Source of the DNA: Persephonella sp964519345
Lineage (GTDB): Bacteria; Aquificota; Aquificia; Aquificales; Hydrogenothermaceae
Length of the DNA stretch: 64,000 bases
Assembly (NCBI GenBank): GCA_964519345.1
Contig: CAZFKX010000010.1
Span: 1-64,000, forward strand
Direction: 5' to 3'
In this document: positions 1 to 8,127 of the stretch, one piece after another
Position numbering within the stretch: position 1 is the stretch's first letter
Layout of the letters: each line of letters opens with the position of its first letter
Position numbers and translations under genes: made by a program
Notes under the pieces: model-generated
What the model was told of the DNA's origin: nothing
Database searches by the model: none
The model's input: only the letters and a program-made list of their open reading frames with translations

Positions 1-163
1 AATGGGAACCTCTGTTCTTGTAGTGGAACAGAACGCAAGAAAGGCTTTAGAATGTGCTCACCGAGGCATTGTCTTTGAGCTCGGGAAAATTGTCCTGAAG
101 GGTCCAACGGAACATCTTGTTGAAGATGAACGAGTGAAAAAGACATTTCTAGGAAAGATATAA
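1..163 (+). CDS. C-terminal end of a LivF-like branched-chain amino acid ABC transporter ATPase (cut by window edge)
   Basis: The reading frame is open from the window edge to TAA at 161-163. The visible 53 residues begin GTSVLVVEQNARKAL, which is the H-loop-adjacent region of LivF/LivG ATPases, where this family has VEQN where most ABC ATPases have a His-containing switch. They end with a typical LivF tail (KGPTEHLVEDERVKKTFLG). LivF powers import of branched-chain amino acids or related amides at the cytoplasmic membrane. Only the tail is present, so the substrate and the rest of the operon cannot be judged. A possible new start with an AAAGGA ribosome site follows at 197. Confidence 0.75.
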   Translation, partial: MGTSVLVVEQNARKALECAHRGIVFELGKIVLKGPTEHLVEDERVKKTFLGKI

Positions 164-196
164 TGCCAAAACTTCATCTAACAAAAGGACATGCCG

Positions 197-294
197 ATGG
201 TTGCAATAGCTATTTTAAACCATAAACATTCATACACAAACTTCTTTCAAAACACAGGAGAGATAACCTCCTCCATCGATAGTGGAGACTTACC
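197..294 (+). pseudogene. Possible 5' fragment of a gene cut by the IS256-type insertion
   Basis: An ATG at 197 has AAAGGA about 8 bases upstream and opens a frame reading MVAIAILNHKHSYTNFFQNT and onward, which runs straight into the insertion-sequence end at about 295. I do not recognise the peptide. It may be the beginning of the nuclease gene whose C-terminal end lies on the far side of the insertion at 1528, or an unrelated short gene. No target-site duplication is obvious, so continuity cannot be shown. Confidence 0.25.
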
Positions 295-308
295 AAAAAA
301 TTGTGTAA
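295..308 (+). repeat. Left inverted-repeat core of the IS256-type element
   Basis: AAAAAATTGTGTAA is repeated in inverted orientation at 1514-1527. Transposase ends normally sit in such repeats. Confidence 0.65.
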
Positions 309-1482
309 TCAATCAAAAAAATTTTCAAGCCCCAATTTAACATTCAAAATCTGTCTCATTTCATAAAGATTAGCCCTAAAAGAAGCAACAGGCTTTCTCA
401 TCCATTTATCATTCAAATTAGAAAGCTGAATGAATAAATTAACCTCTAAAGTTCTCATTGAAGGGAAATACCCTCCAAGCTCTAATCTCATCATCTCAAG
501 CCCTGCATTTACACTCTCAACTACATTTGAAGTGTATATATGTTTCCTTATCTCCCCTGGATAACCTATAAAAGCCAAATAATTATCTGTCTTTTTCTCA
601 TACTGTTTTGACAAAGACGGATTTAAATTTGAAAGCTCTTTTAAAAAGTTTTCCCAATGGCCTAATGCTTCATCTTTTGTTAAATCTTCTTCTTAAATTC
701 CTTTTCATATGCGTCCAGCAAAGTTGGTGGTCTGAGTATGGGAAAAACTGGCTTACTACATCTGTTAATCCGTTAAAATCATCTGATACAAATATAGCTA
801 CTTTCTTTAATCCTCTTGATATCATATCTTGCAGTACTTCTATCCAAAAGGATTTATTTTCTTTTCCTTTCTTTACCCAAAATCCAAGGATTTGTTTGTA
901 TCCTTCCATATCTATTGCCACTGCTAAGTATATGCTTATGTTTGTTAGCTTTTCATTTTCATCTCTCATTTTGCAGTGGTATGCGTCTATAAAGACTGCA
1001 AATAGCTCTTCTGGTAATACACTGTTTTTATAGGCTTGCAGGTGCTGATAAACAAGGTCTAATATATCTCCCATATCAACTTCACTGTACGGCAGATTTA
1101 ATTTTTTTAGGGTTTGTTTTATTTTAGCTTTTGAATATCCATTTGAAAGTAGGGCAAGGAGTAGATTTTCGTATTCTTTATCAACTCTTTTCCATTTTTC
1201 AGGAAGTAATGATGGATAAAACTTGTTGCCGTATCTAACTCTTGGAATTTTTAGATTTAGTTTTCCAAAAGTTAAGCCTAAAGTTCTATCGTAATATCCA
1301 TTTGCATAATTATCTATATCCTGGTTAAGATATATTTGCCGTTCGTATTTCATAATTGCGTTAAAGATTTCCTGTATTATCATTGAGAGGGGAAGGGATT
1401 TTCCTTGTTCTTTTTCTTTTTGAAGGTATTCTGCAAATTGCATTGCTAATTTTTCTAATTCACTTTCTTTTCTTTTTGCCAT
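309..1482 (-). pseudogene. IS256-family (Mutator-type) transposase, frameshifted
   Basis: The N-terminal part (start at 1482, 270 codons) contains the IS256 fold, with FIDAYHCKMRDE around the first catalytic Asp, VSDDFNGL at the second, and CWTHMKRNLR. The C-terminal part, in another frame to 309, carries IYTSNVVESVN, the usual IS256 motif with the catalytic Glu. The two frames meet around 673-700, where AGA triplets are repeated (RNLRRR). One frame runs to a TGA at 670 and the other continues as DLTKDEALGHWENF. A one-base slip in this repeat explains the break. IS256 enzymes do not normally use programmed frameshifting, so I treat it as a pseudogene. The ATG at 1480-1482 has AGGAGGTGAAAAGG just upstream. 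Confidence 0.85.
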
Positions 1483-1513
1483 TCCTTTTCACCTCCTATT
1501 TTTATTTTTAGTT

Positions 1514-1527
1514 TTACACAATTTTTT
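1514..1527 (-). repeat. Right inverted-repeat core of the IS256-type element
   Basis: TTACACAATTTTTT is the exact reverse complement of the left core at 295-308. The in-frame nuclease remnant begins immediately to its right. Confidence 0.65.
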
Positions 1528-1865
1528 TACTCCCGCCGTATCCACACCATATATTCCAGATAATAGGTTATATGTATTTGCTCAGAAAAAATAAAGGTTT
1601 ATTAGCTTACATAGACAAATCCTCAGGAGAAATTTACGAATATCCAGTCCAGCTAACAGATGAAGATATCCAAATCCTGAAAGCTAAAATCAACCTGATT
1701 TATGCATTATCAGAGCAAAGCATAGAGACACTTAGCTTTCTTGATAAAGAAACCCTAGATGTAAAAGACTGGCAGTGTAAATACTGCTTTTATAAACACT
1801 GCTGTCCAGTAAATAACAAAGGAGGTATGAGCATTGAACACGAAAACATTGCTTGTAGCTCTTGA
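1528..1865 (+). pseudogene. C-terminal remnant of a Cas4/RecB-like PD-(D/E)XK nuclease
   Basis: The frame is open from the insertion-sequence end, reading PPYPHHIFQIIGYMYLLRKN and onward; an internal ATG lies at 1572. The segment holds a QxxxY motif (QIIGY), typical of Cas4/AddB/RecB-type nucleases, and a late cysteine cluster WQCKYCFYKHCC resembling the Fe-S-binding end of Cas4 and related single-strand exonucleases. The upstream catalytic Asp and (D/E)XK residues are missing, removed or displaced by the IS256-type element. Such nucleases occur in CRISPR adaptation, viruses and plasmids. No CRISPR repeats or other cas genes are seen here, so the role is unknown. The call rests on motifs only. 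Confidence 0.55.
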
Positions 1866-1923
1866 AGTGGCTGTTGTAGTCGTTGCTGAAATAATAAGGA
1901 CTGCGATTTGTGAGAGAAGGTAG
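1834..1923 (+). CDS. Possible 29-residue hydrophobic peptide
   Basis: A TTG at 1834 lies 7-8 bases after AAAGGAGG, an excellent ribosome site placed inside the end of the nuclease remnant. The frame reads NTKTLLVALEVAVVVVAEII then RTAICERR and stops at 1921-1923, immediately before an intrinsic terminator. One hydrophobic helix followed by a basic tail suggests a small membrane peptide, possibly of toxin or holin type. Support is the strong ribosome site, the coupling by overlap and the terminator; there is no homology evidence. Confidence 0.35.
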   Translation: MNTKTLLVALEVAVVVVAEIIRTAICERR

Positions 1924-1928
1924 CTATA

Positions 1929-1945
1929 GGGAGCTTTTAGCTCCC
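1929..1945 (+). terminator. Hairpin closing the nuclease remnant/small ORF
   Basis: GGGAGCT-TTT-AGCTCCC forms a perfect 7-bp stem with a 3-base loop, followed by a weak T-rich stretch (TTACTTTAT). It sits 5 bases after the stop of the 29-residue frame. Confidence 0.6.
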
Positions 1946-2019
1946 TTACTTTATAAATAATTATTTTTATTTATAGATTATTATTTATTTTTACTTAAAA
2001 ATATAATTAAGGTGAAAAG

Positions 2020-3051
2020 ATGAAGAAGAACCAACATTTTGTTCCTCAATTTTTGCTTAAAAATTTCTCAGACAATGGAAAGCAGATAGGAATTTATAAT
2101 GTATCAGATCGCAAATATATTACTCGTGGAAGTCTAAAAAAGCAAGCATATAAGAGTTACTTCTATGGAAAGGACGACATTATAGAAAACTTCTTTGGAC
2201 AACTGGAAAGTGCAACTGCACCAATAATAAAAGAAATTGCTCAGAAAAAAATCCTGCCAGATAAGAAAAGTGAAGAGTATCTACTATTAATTTTCTTTAT
2301 AAGTACTCTGTATGTAAGAACTTATAAAAAATTTCTTAATATGCAAAGTATGATGGATAAATTACTGAAAGACATCGCTTCTGAAATTAACCCAGAGTTA
2401 ATTCAACATTTTGATGCAGTAAACTTCAGATTTAATAGATATCCTCCATTTCTTATCAAAATAGCTATGGAAGACTTGCCTAAGTGTATCTTAGACCTGG
2501 ATTATAAACTTATATGTATTAAATCTCCAGATATAAATAAAACATTTCTTATTTCTGACCATCCTGTAGTTTTGTATAATCAATTTTTAAGAAATATAAA
2601 AATTTTAAATGGATTTGCCCTTAAAGGAATACAGATTTTTATGCCTCTATCCTATGATAGCTTATTAATCTTTTATGATAAAGAGAGGTATAAGGTTGGA
2701 TACCGTAATAAAGATCTGATTAAAATAACTCAAAAAGATGTTAAATTACTCAATAAGTTACAGTATATAAGTTGCGATAAAAATCTGTATTTTTATCCTG
2801 AACTGATAACAGAAGATTATTTTAAATTAATTAATGTTAAAAAAGATCATGACGCTGTTATTATTGAGAAATTTAAGAACCAAGACAGTACTCTTTTTGC
2901 TTTACAGGAATATAGTGAAACAAATTTCCACCTTACTTTTAGTTTCATTGGGTTTACAAAAAAAGCGAAAAAAGAAAAAAAAGAACTTATAAAAAAAATA
3001 AAGAAGGGAGAACCTATACCTTATATTGATTTAATGAGGATATTGTATTAA
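2020..3051 (+). CDS. DUF4238 family protein
   Basis: A 343-residue protein opening KKNQHFVPQFLLKNFSDNGK, the signature N-terminus of DUF4238 (K-x-H-h-V-P-Q-F-x-L-x-x-F). No transmembrane segment or signal peptide is visible; the C-terminal 40 residues are very lysine-rich. The biochemical function of DUF4238 is not known to me; members are often found singly in accessory DNA. Start ATG is preceded by AAGGTGAAAAG. It stands alone between a terminator at 1929 and the convergent DUF1232 gene, within the modification/defence-rich left end, which makes a defence role possible but unproven. Confidence 0.75.
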   Translation: MKKNQHFVPQFLLKNFSDNGKQIGIYNVSDRKYITRGSLKKQAYKSYFYGKDDIIENFFGQLESATAPIIKEIAQKKILPDKKSEEYLLLIFFISTLYVRTYKKFLNMQSMMDKLLKDIASEINPELIQHFDAVNFRFNRYPPFLIKIAMEDLPKCILDLDYKLICIKSPDINKTFLISDHPVVLYNQFLRNIKILNGFALKGIQIFMPLSYDSLLIFYDKERYKVGYRNKDLIKITQKDVKLLNKLQYISCDKNLYFYPELITEDYFKLINVKKDHDAVIIEKFKNQDSTLFALQEYSETNFHLTFSFIGFTKKAKKEKKELIKKIKKGEPIPYIDLMRILY

Positions 3052-3192
3052 TTACTTTATTACGTCTGGTTATTATATGTGATAATATTATTCAAATTAA
3101 ATATCAAATGCAAATTTATAATTATGTTTGTACTGGGTAGGTCTTTGACAGAATTTTCTTCTGTAGTAGAGGGAGAAACTAAAGGTCATCCT

Positions 3193-3579
3193 TTATGTTA
3201 TTTTTTCTGGTATTTCTTCGTCACAATCTTTTGTATCTTTCAGGCTGTCTAAAAACTCCTGTGCTTTTACTCTGTGCTGTTCCTTTATATGGTTTGAAAG
3301 AGTTGCTATCACAACAGCCAGTACGCCCATGTCATCTGTATATCCGGCTACAGGAGTTATATCAGGAACTGCATCTACAGGGAGGATTAAATATGCAAGT
3401 GCTCCTGCTATTGTAACCTTTGCGGTGAGAGGTGTTGCTGGATCTTTCAGAACAAAATATAAAGCAATAACATCATCTAAAAATGGAATTACATCCAGAT
3501 TGTTAACGATTTTACACTGAAAAAATTTCTGAACATAAGCGAGGTTCTTTTCAAATGATTCGCTTATGAACTCTATCAA
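3193..3579 (-). CDS. DUF1232 (YkvA-like) small membrane protein
   Basis: 128 residues with the DUF1232 hallmark LPVDAVPDITPVAGYTDD at about residues 66-83: a hydrophobic hairpin followed by PD...P..G..DD. Families of this type are small membrane-associated proteins without an assigned reaction. The N-terminal half (IPFLDDVIALYFVLKDP) is amphipathic. The gene is transcribed leftward, convergent with the DUF4238 gene, and appears to be a single-gene unit. It looks more like core genome than like the flanking accessory genes. Confidence 0.8.
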   Translation of the reverse strand: MIEFISESFEKNLAYVQKFFQCKIVNNLDVIPFLDDVIALYFVLKDPATPLTAKVTIAGALAYLILPVDAVPDITPVAGYTDDMGVLAVVIATLSNHIKEQHRVKAQEFLDSLKDTKDCDEEIPEKIT

Positions 3580-3860
3580 TGGTAGCCCTCATGTTACTTT
3601 TTTCTTTAAAATTTAATATAAAAAATTTTTGCTGTAAATAGTTAATTACATGGATGTGATGAAAGTGTAATAAAATCAGCAATTTTATTTTCCTGTGTTT
3701 TCATAAAACTTTTTGCATCAGTTTGATTCACATTTATATCTTTATTTTTGCTATTTTTGGATAAGATAATCTTACGCACTTTGTTGTTTGTTTCCTTCTA
3801 TACATATAGTATACTGAAAATATGTTTAAACTTTGCTGTTTCTAATAGAGGATTTTTACC

Positions 3861-4643
3861 ATGTGTTCGTTTAAAAAGTTAGAAGAATACAAATGCAAAA
3901 ATAGTTCTACAGGATACCGTATTATCAGAAAAAAGGAGTTTGAGGCGGTAAATTCTTTTAAAAAAGAAGAAATAAACAAAGTATTTGATTTTGCTTACGA
4001 AATGGCTTTTGGATTTGGAGAACATAGAGACCATAGAAGCGGTGGAAGTGCAAGAAGAAAGAAAGGCCAAATATTTATCAATACATTTCAGGGTAAGTTA
4101 GCTGAATTAGCTGTTTATAAAGAATTTGAAAAACATAATCCAGAAGCTTACAAAAAACTCTCTGGAATAGATTTCAACGTCTACGGGTTAGGAGAATGGG
4201 ACAGTTGTGATTTAAGTATGGAAGATAAAGAATTCTCAGTAAAATCTACAAAATTCTATGGCCATCTGCTTCTTTTGGAAACAAAAGACTGGAATGAAGA
4301 CGGAGAATATTTGCCCAATAAGCAAGTAGGAAAGCCATGTACATATGATTATTTTGTATTGGTTAGAATATCTCCAGATGGAGAATTATTAATGAAAAAA
4401 GAAAAACTATTATATTCAAACGATATAGAGAAAGAAAAGTTGAAAGGAATTGTAGAATCACAAAAATGGGAATACGACATTCCGGGATATATAACTCATG
4501 ATGACTTAAAATATATAATTAGCAATAAATTTATAATTCAGAAAGGGGATTTACTCAACTGCAAAGTAGAAATGGATGCTGACAACTATTATGTGCAGAG
4601 TGGAGATTTAAGGTGTTTTACCGAGCTTATAAAATCTTTATAA
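3861..4643 (+). CDS. Putative PD-(D/E)XK-type nuclease, possible restriction enzyme
   Basis: 260 residues without signal peptide or membrane helix. Residues 78-90 (GKLAELAVYKEFE) form a helix with a Glu of the kind that precedes the core strands in many restriction-enzyme folds; residues 114-130 (DSCDLSMEDKEFSVKST) give an Asp117 followed by a strand ending V-K-S with Lys128, a plausible PD-(D/E)XK active site with a degenerate second acid. I do not recognise a named family. It stands just upstream of a MIG-type glycosylase and about 5 kb from a C5-methyltransferase, so a DNA-cleaving role in the same island is reasonable. A DNA-binding or non-catalytic role is also possible. Confidence 0.5.
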   Translation: MCSFKKLEEYKCKNSSTGYRIIRKKEFEAVNSFKKEEINKVFDFAYEMAFGFGEHRDHRSGGSARRKKGQIFINTFQGKLAELAVYKEFEKHNPEAYKKLSGIDFNVYGLGEWDSCDLSMEDKEFSVKSTKFYGHLLLLETKDWNEDGEYLPNKQVGKPCTYDYFVLVRISPDGELLMKKEKLLYSNDIEKEKLKGIVESQKWEYDIPGYITHDDLKYIISNKFIIQKGDLLNCKVEMDADNYYVQSGDLRCFTELIKSL

Positions 4644-4815
4644 AAAGAAAAACTAAAAAACTTTTTTATGGAAATTAAAATTTGTAATTACTAAAAATTA
4701 AAATGTACTGTAGTTCTTTCTTAAAAATGTTTTAAGATAAGTTTTTTTAATTACGAAAGAATCTATAGAAAATATTATTAAGGCTTTACAGAAAGAAACG
4801 AAAAATTTTAAAATT

Positions 4816-5493
4816 ATGAATACTTTTTCAACATCAGAAAACAAAAAGAATTTTTTTATTAAAAATATATTGGATTTCTATCAAAAGGAAAGAAGAATTT
4901 TTGTATGGCGGGAAAATATTTCAAATTGGGAAATATTATTAGTGGAAGTACTTCTTCAAAAAACAAATGCAGAAAAAGTTGCAAACTTTATAGCAGAGGT
5001 ATTAAGTAAAATTAAAACTCCTGAAAATACTTTAAAAATGTCTATAGAAGAACTTGAAAAGCTTTTAAAACCCTTCGGCATGTACAAGGTAAAGGCCGTA
5101 AGAATTAAAAAACTTGCTGATGTAATTTTAAAAAAATATAGTGGACGCATTCCGTGCAGTGAGAAAAAATTATTGTCCCTTCCTGGAGTGGGAAGGTACA
5201 TATCAGATGCGGTGCTGTGCTTTTCCTGTGGAGAGGATAAAGCTGTTGTAGATGTAAATACAATTAGAGTAGTTACGCGGTACTTTGGAATTAAGTCTCC
5301 ATATTCCCGACCGAGAAATGATCCTGACCTTTATAAATTTATTCAGGGCTTGGTTCCGAAAGGAAAATGTAAAGAATTTAATTGGGGATTAATAGATTTT
5401 TCAGCAAAAATTTGTAAATTAAAGCCAAAATGCTCTATGTGTTCACTAAAGAAAAACTGCATGTTCTTTAACTCTGTTTTAAAAAATCAATAA
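4816..5493 (+). CDS. MIG-type (MutY/Nth superfamily) mismatch DNA glycosylase
   Basis: 225 residues of the HhH-GPD fold: EVLLQKTNAEKV (residues 44-55), the helix-hairpin-helix LPGVGRY (122-128), catalytic Asp146 in VVDVNTIRV, and a C-terminal Fe-S cluster with Cys200, 206, 209 and 215. The residue after the hairpin is Tyr128, where endonuclease III has the catalytic Lys and MutY has Ser; Tyr is the residue in the archaeal thymine-DNA glycosylase Mig.MthI, which removes T from T/G mismatches made by deamination of 5-methylcytosine. A C5-methyltransferase is encoded in the same island (9012-10217), which supports this role. Odd point: the first cysteine spacing is C-x5-C, not the usual C-x6-C. 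The 3' end overlaps the convergent NTPase gene by 26 bases. Confidence 0.8.
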   Translation: MNTFSTSENKKNFFIKNILDFYQKERRIFVWRENISNWEILLVEVLLQKTNAEKVANFIAEVLSKIKTPENTLKMSIEELEKLLKPFGMYKVKAVRIKKLADVILKKYSGRIPCSEKKLLSLPGVGRYISDAVLCFSCGEDKAVVDVNTIRVVTRYFGIKSPYSRPRNDPDLYKFIQGLVPKGKCKEFNWGLIDFSAKICKLKPKCSMCSLKKNCMFFNSVLKNQ

Positions 5494-7264
5494 ACTTTTG
5501 TATTCTTTTAATTTCTAAAGAATCCTCGTTGAAGTCCTTTTTTATTTCCTCTAAAGCGTCTATTAAATTTTTTTTGAAAGTGGTAAAAACAGAATTCTTA
5601 GAATAAATTCTTGCAAAATCAGCTACAACCTTAAGAGATTTACTTTCTTTTAGACATTTTATTAACTCATTTTTTTGTATTGAATTAATTAAATCTATCT
5701 CATAATATTCCCATCCTCTTTTATTGATTATAAACGCCAAATATTCCATAAATTTGGTACAGTCTAAAATTTTTCTTTGTTCCTCTAATACTATCTTTTG
5801 AAGATCTTCTAAAAACTCAGTAAGTTCTTTTTCAGATAAGTAAGTACTTTTCTTTATTTGAGGCAGATACATATCTATTTCAAAGTCGAAAATAAAAAAA
5901 GGATTCTCTCTTAATTTTGCCTTTATGATTGTTGTAAAAATTTCATAAAATACATTTTCTATTTCTTCTTTTTTATAAGGAAACAACTTTATTAACTCAT
6001 CTAAAAGAAATATAATCAAATCCATGTCCAAATAAAATATCTTTTCCTTATGTTCTTCCAAGAATTTTAATAAATCTTCTTTAAATTTTTCCTTCGTGTA
6101 GTAAATATTGTATGTGAAATTAAAATGGATGTTTTCTAACTGACTGCGTAATTCTTTTAAGTTATTTTCATTTTCAAATTTTTCATTAATCTCATCTAAA
6201 TATGCTTTTATACTTTCGACAGCTTCCTCAGCAGATATATCTCCACTTACTCCAGTTTTTACTATCTTTAACAAATACTTGCCAAACTTTTTTTCCCTTA
6301 AATTAATAAAATCTCTAGGCTTATAGGCTTCACTATCTTTTAGTATTTTTTGAATTTTTTCTATTTTGCTTTTAACGTTTTCTTTTTTCTCTGTATTTGT
6401 TAAATCTTTACTTAACCTTACAGCTTCGGCTTCTAATTCCCAAATTAAAGTGTTATTCTTATGTTTAATATATAAATAGTAAAGAAGAGATTTAATTATT
6501 GAGCTTAGCACGGACATCTTCAAAGAATTTGTTCTAACTTCCTCTTTAAGATTCTTTAAAAAAGAAAATAATTCCATATTTACAAATAAATAATTTATCA
6601 ATCTTATATTAATCTCTCCAATTTCTTTTATGTAGGATTCAATTTCTTCTTTAGCAAAATTCTCTTTATTAAAACTACAAGCAATCTCAAAATTTTCTTC
6701 CACAGAGGGCTCAAAAACTAATTCAAGATCTACAATTTTTTCCTTGTATTCATCATATTCCTCCTTAAGTTTTTTATATTTTTCATTATTAGATGTCAGC
6801 ACTTCTTCATTCATTATTAAGATAACTTTACACTGCTTATCTTCTTTCAGCTGAGCTACTAATCCCATTACTTCTCTTGGATGCAAGTTTTCAGACAGTC
6901 TTTCGAAATCGTCTACTACAACAACAGAACCTTTTATATCTGCTGTGCTTACTAAAGAAAGCAAATTTCCAACAGCACCTATGTGTGTAAACAATCCCCC
7001 TAACTGTTTTAGAATTAAAGAAACGTCACCTAAAATTTTTCTAAATTTAGAGATCTTAAGAACTATTTCCTGTGTTATTTCATTTATTGAGTTTTTACCA
7101 AATAAAGAAATATATGCATATTTTTCCCTCTCTTCATCAAGTAAATTTTTTATAAAATATGTTTTCCCAGATCCCCACTTACCTTTAACCGTAATTACCA
7201 AACCGTGCTTTTCTTTACTTAAAAACTTTTCTTTAATTTCTTTCTTAATTGCTTTTCTTTCCAT
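5468..7264 (-). CDS. KAP-type P-loop NTPase of the restriction-modification island
   Basis: 598 residues with Walker A GKWGSGKT (28-35) and Walker B VVVVDDFERL (114-122), the pairing typical of KAP/STAND-like P-loop NTPases, which use a DD(F/I)ER Walker B. The remaining about 470 residues are Lys/Glu-rich and helical, with no recognisable nuclease or helicase motif. KAP NTPases occur in phage-defence loci. The start codon overlaps the stop of the upstream nuclease-like gene (7264), making it the last gene of a four-gene overlapping operon. I infer an ATP-dependent sensor or regulator of the nuclease(s) encoded upstream; membrane insertion, seen in some KAP proteins, is not evident here. Confidence 0.65.
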   Translation of the reverse strand: MERKAIKKEIKEKFLSKEKHGLVITVKGKWGSGKTYFIKNLLDEEREKYAYISLFGKNSINEITQEIVLKISKFRKILGDVSLILKQLGGLFTHIGAVGNLLSLVSTADIKGSVVVVDDFERLSENLHPREVMGLVAQLKEDKQCKVILIMNEEVLTSNNEKYKKLKEEYDEYKEKIVDLELVFEPSVEENFEIACSFNKENFAKEEIESYIKEIGEINIRLINYLFVNMELFSFLKNLKEEVRTNSLKMSVLSSIIKSLLYYLYIKHKNNTLIWELEAEAVRLSKDLTNTEKKENVKSKIEKIQKILKDSEAYKPRDFINLREKKFGKYLLKIVKTGVSGDISAEEAVESIKAYLDEINEKFENENNLKELRSQLENIHFNFTYNIYYTKEKFKEDLLKFLEEHKEKIFYLDMDLIIFLLDELIKLFPYKKEEIENVFYEIFTTIIKAKLRENPFFIFDFEIDMYLPQIKKSTYLSEKELTEFLEDLQKIVLEEQRKILDCTKFMEYLAFIINKRGWEYYEIDLINSIQKNELIKCLKESKSLKVVADFARIYSKNSVFTTFKKNLIDALEEIKKDFNEDSLEIKRIQKFIDFLKQS

Positions 7265-8127
7265 TACTTAATACGAAAAATTTTTCTCACTTTCTCTTTA
7301 AGGTAGCTTTCGTACCTTTTTTCGTCTTGAATCAGCTCATACATATTAATTTCTTTTCTATAAATTGGAATATCAAATGTTACTAAAAACTGGTCATTTA
7401 ACAAATTTTTCGGCTTTAAACGCAACTCCATTCTCTTCTTAGATTTGTAAATTTTTACAGAACCATATTTATCATCTATAACACCGCTCAAAAATATCGA
7501 CTTATCTGACGTTTTTCTAATTCCAATGTTCTCTTTACTAATTAGGTTTATATTTACTCTTAAACCCAAAAGATAAAATTTAAATATGCCGATAAGCACA
7601 ATAAAGTAATAAATTTCATTTAATTTCTCAGATTCTTTCACTTCCAATAATTTATTTTTCCAGAGTTCTATCCATTCATTTTTTACTTTTATGTAGTTTC
7701 TCGAAGCAAAATCAGCATCCAATTGATTGCCTGATTTTATAAATTTTTGAATTAGTGAAGTTTCGTTTGTTTCTCCATTCTTTAGCCTATCTTTGTCGTC
7801 TTCTTTACATCTAAGTCCTTTTATATCAGCACCCCAAGACTTTTCTCTATTAACTACATCTATCGGATAGTTTCCAGAACCAACTGATTTAACATTCAAA
7901 GCTTGAACTACCCACTGTTCAAAATGTTCTTTCGGTATTTGTATTGGGCGAACCTCCTGACTAGGTAAAATTTCAGGCTGTGAAAAAACAGCTGTGTTTA
8001 TATAGTGATTTAGTACTTTCATACTTATTTCATCAAAAAAGTTTTTCAATTTATCCTGAGTTAAAGGCTCTAAAACGTATTGAGAAAAATAAGAATCATT
8101 TTGATTATTTATCACAGCAGTTACCAA
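7264..8127 (-). CDS. Putative PD-(D/E)XK nuclease between the restriction enzyme and KAP NTPase
   Basis: 287 residues. A helix with Glu70 (EHFEQWVVQAL) is followed by YPIDVVNREKSWGADIKGL, giving Asp90 and Asp101-Ile-Lys103, a good PD-(D/E)XK pattern (Asp in the first strand, D-x-K in the second). The C-terminal half is Lys/Asn/Ile-rich with two strand-rich stretches and no motif that I know. The gene overlaps the upstream restriction-enzyme gene by 7 bases and the downstream NTPase gene by one, so the three products are probably made together. It could be a second restriction subunit or a separate effector nuclease activated by the NTPase. No specific family recognised. Confidence 0.55.
   Translation of the reverse strand: MVTAVINNQNDSYFSQYVLEPLTQDKLKNFFDEISMKVLNHYINTAVFSQPEILPSQEVRPIQIPKEHFEQWVVQALNVKSVGSGNYPIDVVNREKSWGADIKGLRCKEDDKDRLKNGETNETSLIQKFIKSGNQLDADFASRNYIKVKNEWIELWKNKLLEVKESEKLNEIYYFIVLIGIFKFYLLGLRVNINLISKENIGIRKTSDKSIFLSGVIDDKYGSVKIYKSKKRMELRLKPKNLLNDQFLVTFDIPIYRKEINMYELIQDEKRYESYLKEKVRKIFRIK

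Larger units (their letters stand above)
291..1530 (-). mobile_element. IS256-family insertion sequence, about 1.2 kb, inactivated
   Basis: A Mutator/IS256-type transposase, read leftward, is flanked by a 14-bp inverted repeat core, AAAAAATTGTGTAA, at 295-308 and in inverted orientation at 1514-1527. Exact outer ends are uncertain: the inverted repeat degrades outside the core and I see no clean 8-9 bp target duplication. The element separates a short upstream frame (197-294) from a truncated nuclease-like frame (1528-1865), so it appears to have landed in a gene. The transposase has a frameshift, so the copy cannot move by itself. Confidence 0.75.

Noticed and set aside
670..700. Programmed frameshift in the IS256-type transposase
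   Set aside because: There is no slippery heptamer with downstream structure, and IS256 elements make one uninterrupted protein; an indel in the AGA repeat explains the break better.
285..1540. Target-site duplication flanking the IS256-type element
   Set aside because: Bases outside the 14-bp inverted-repeat cores (GACTTACC and TACTCCCG) do not match, so no duplication is claimed.
1528..1865. CRISPR-Cas locus around the Cas4-like remnant
   Set aside because: No regularly spaced repeats and no other cas genes are visible anywhere in the left 11 kb, so a CRISPR context is not supported.
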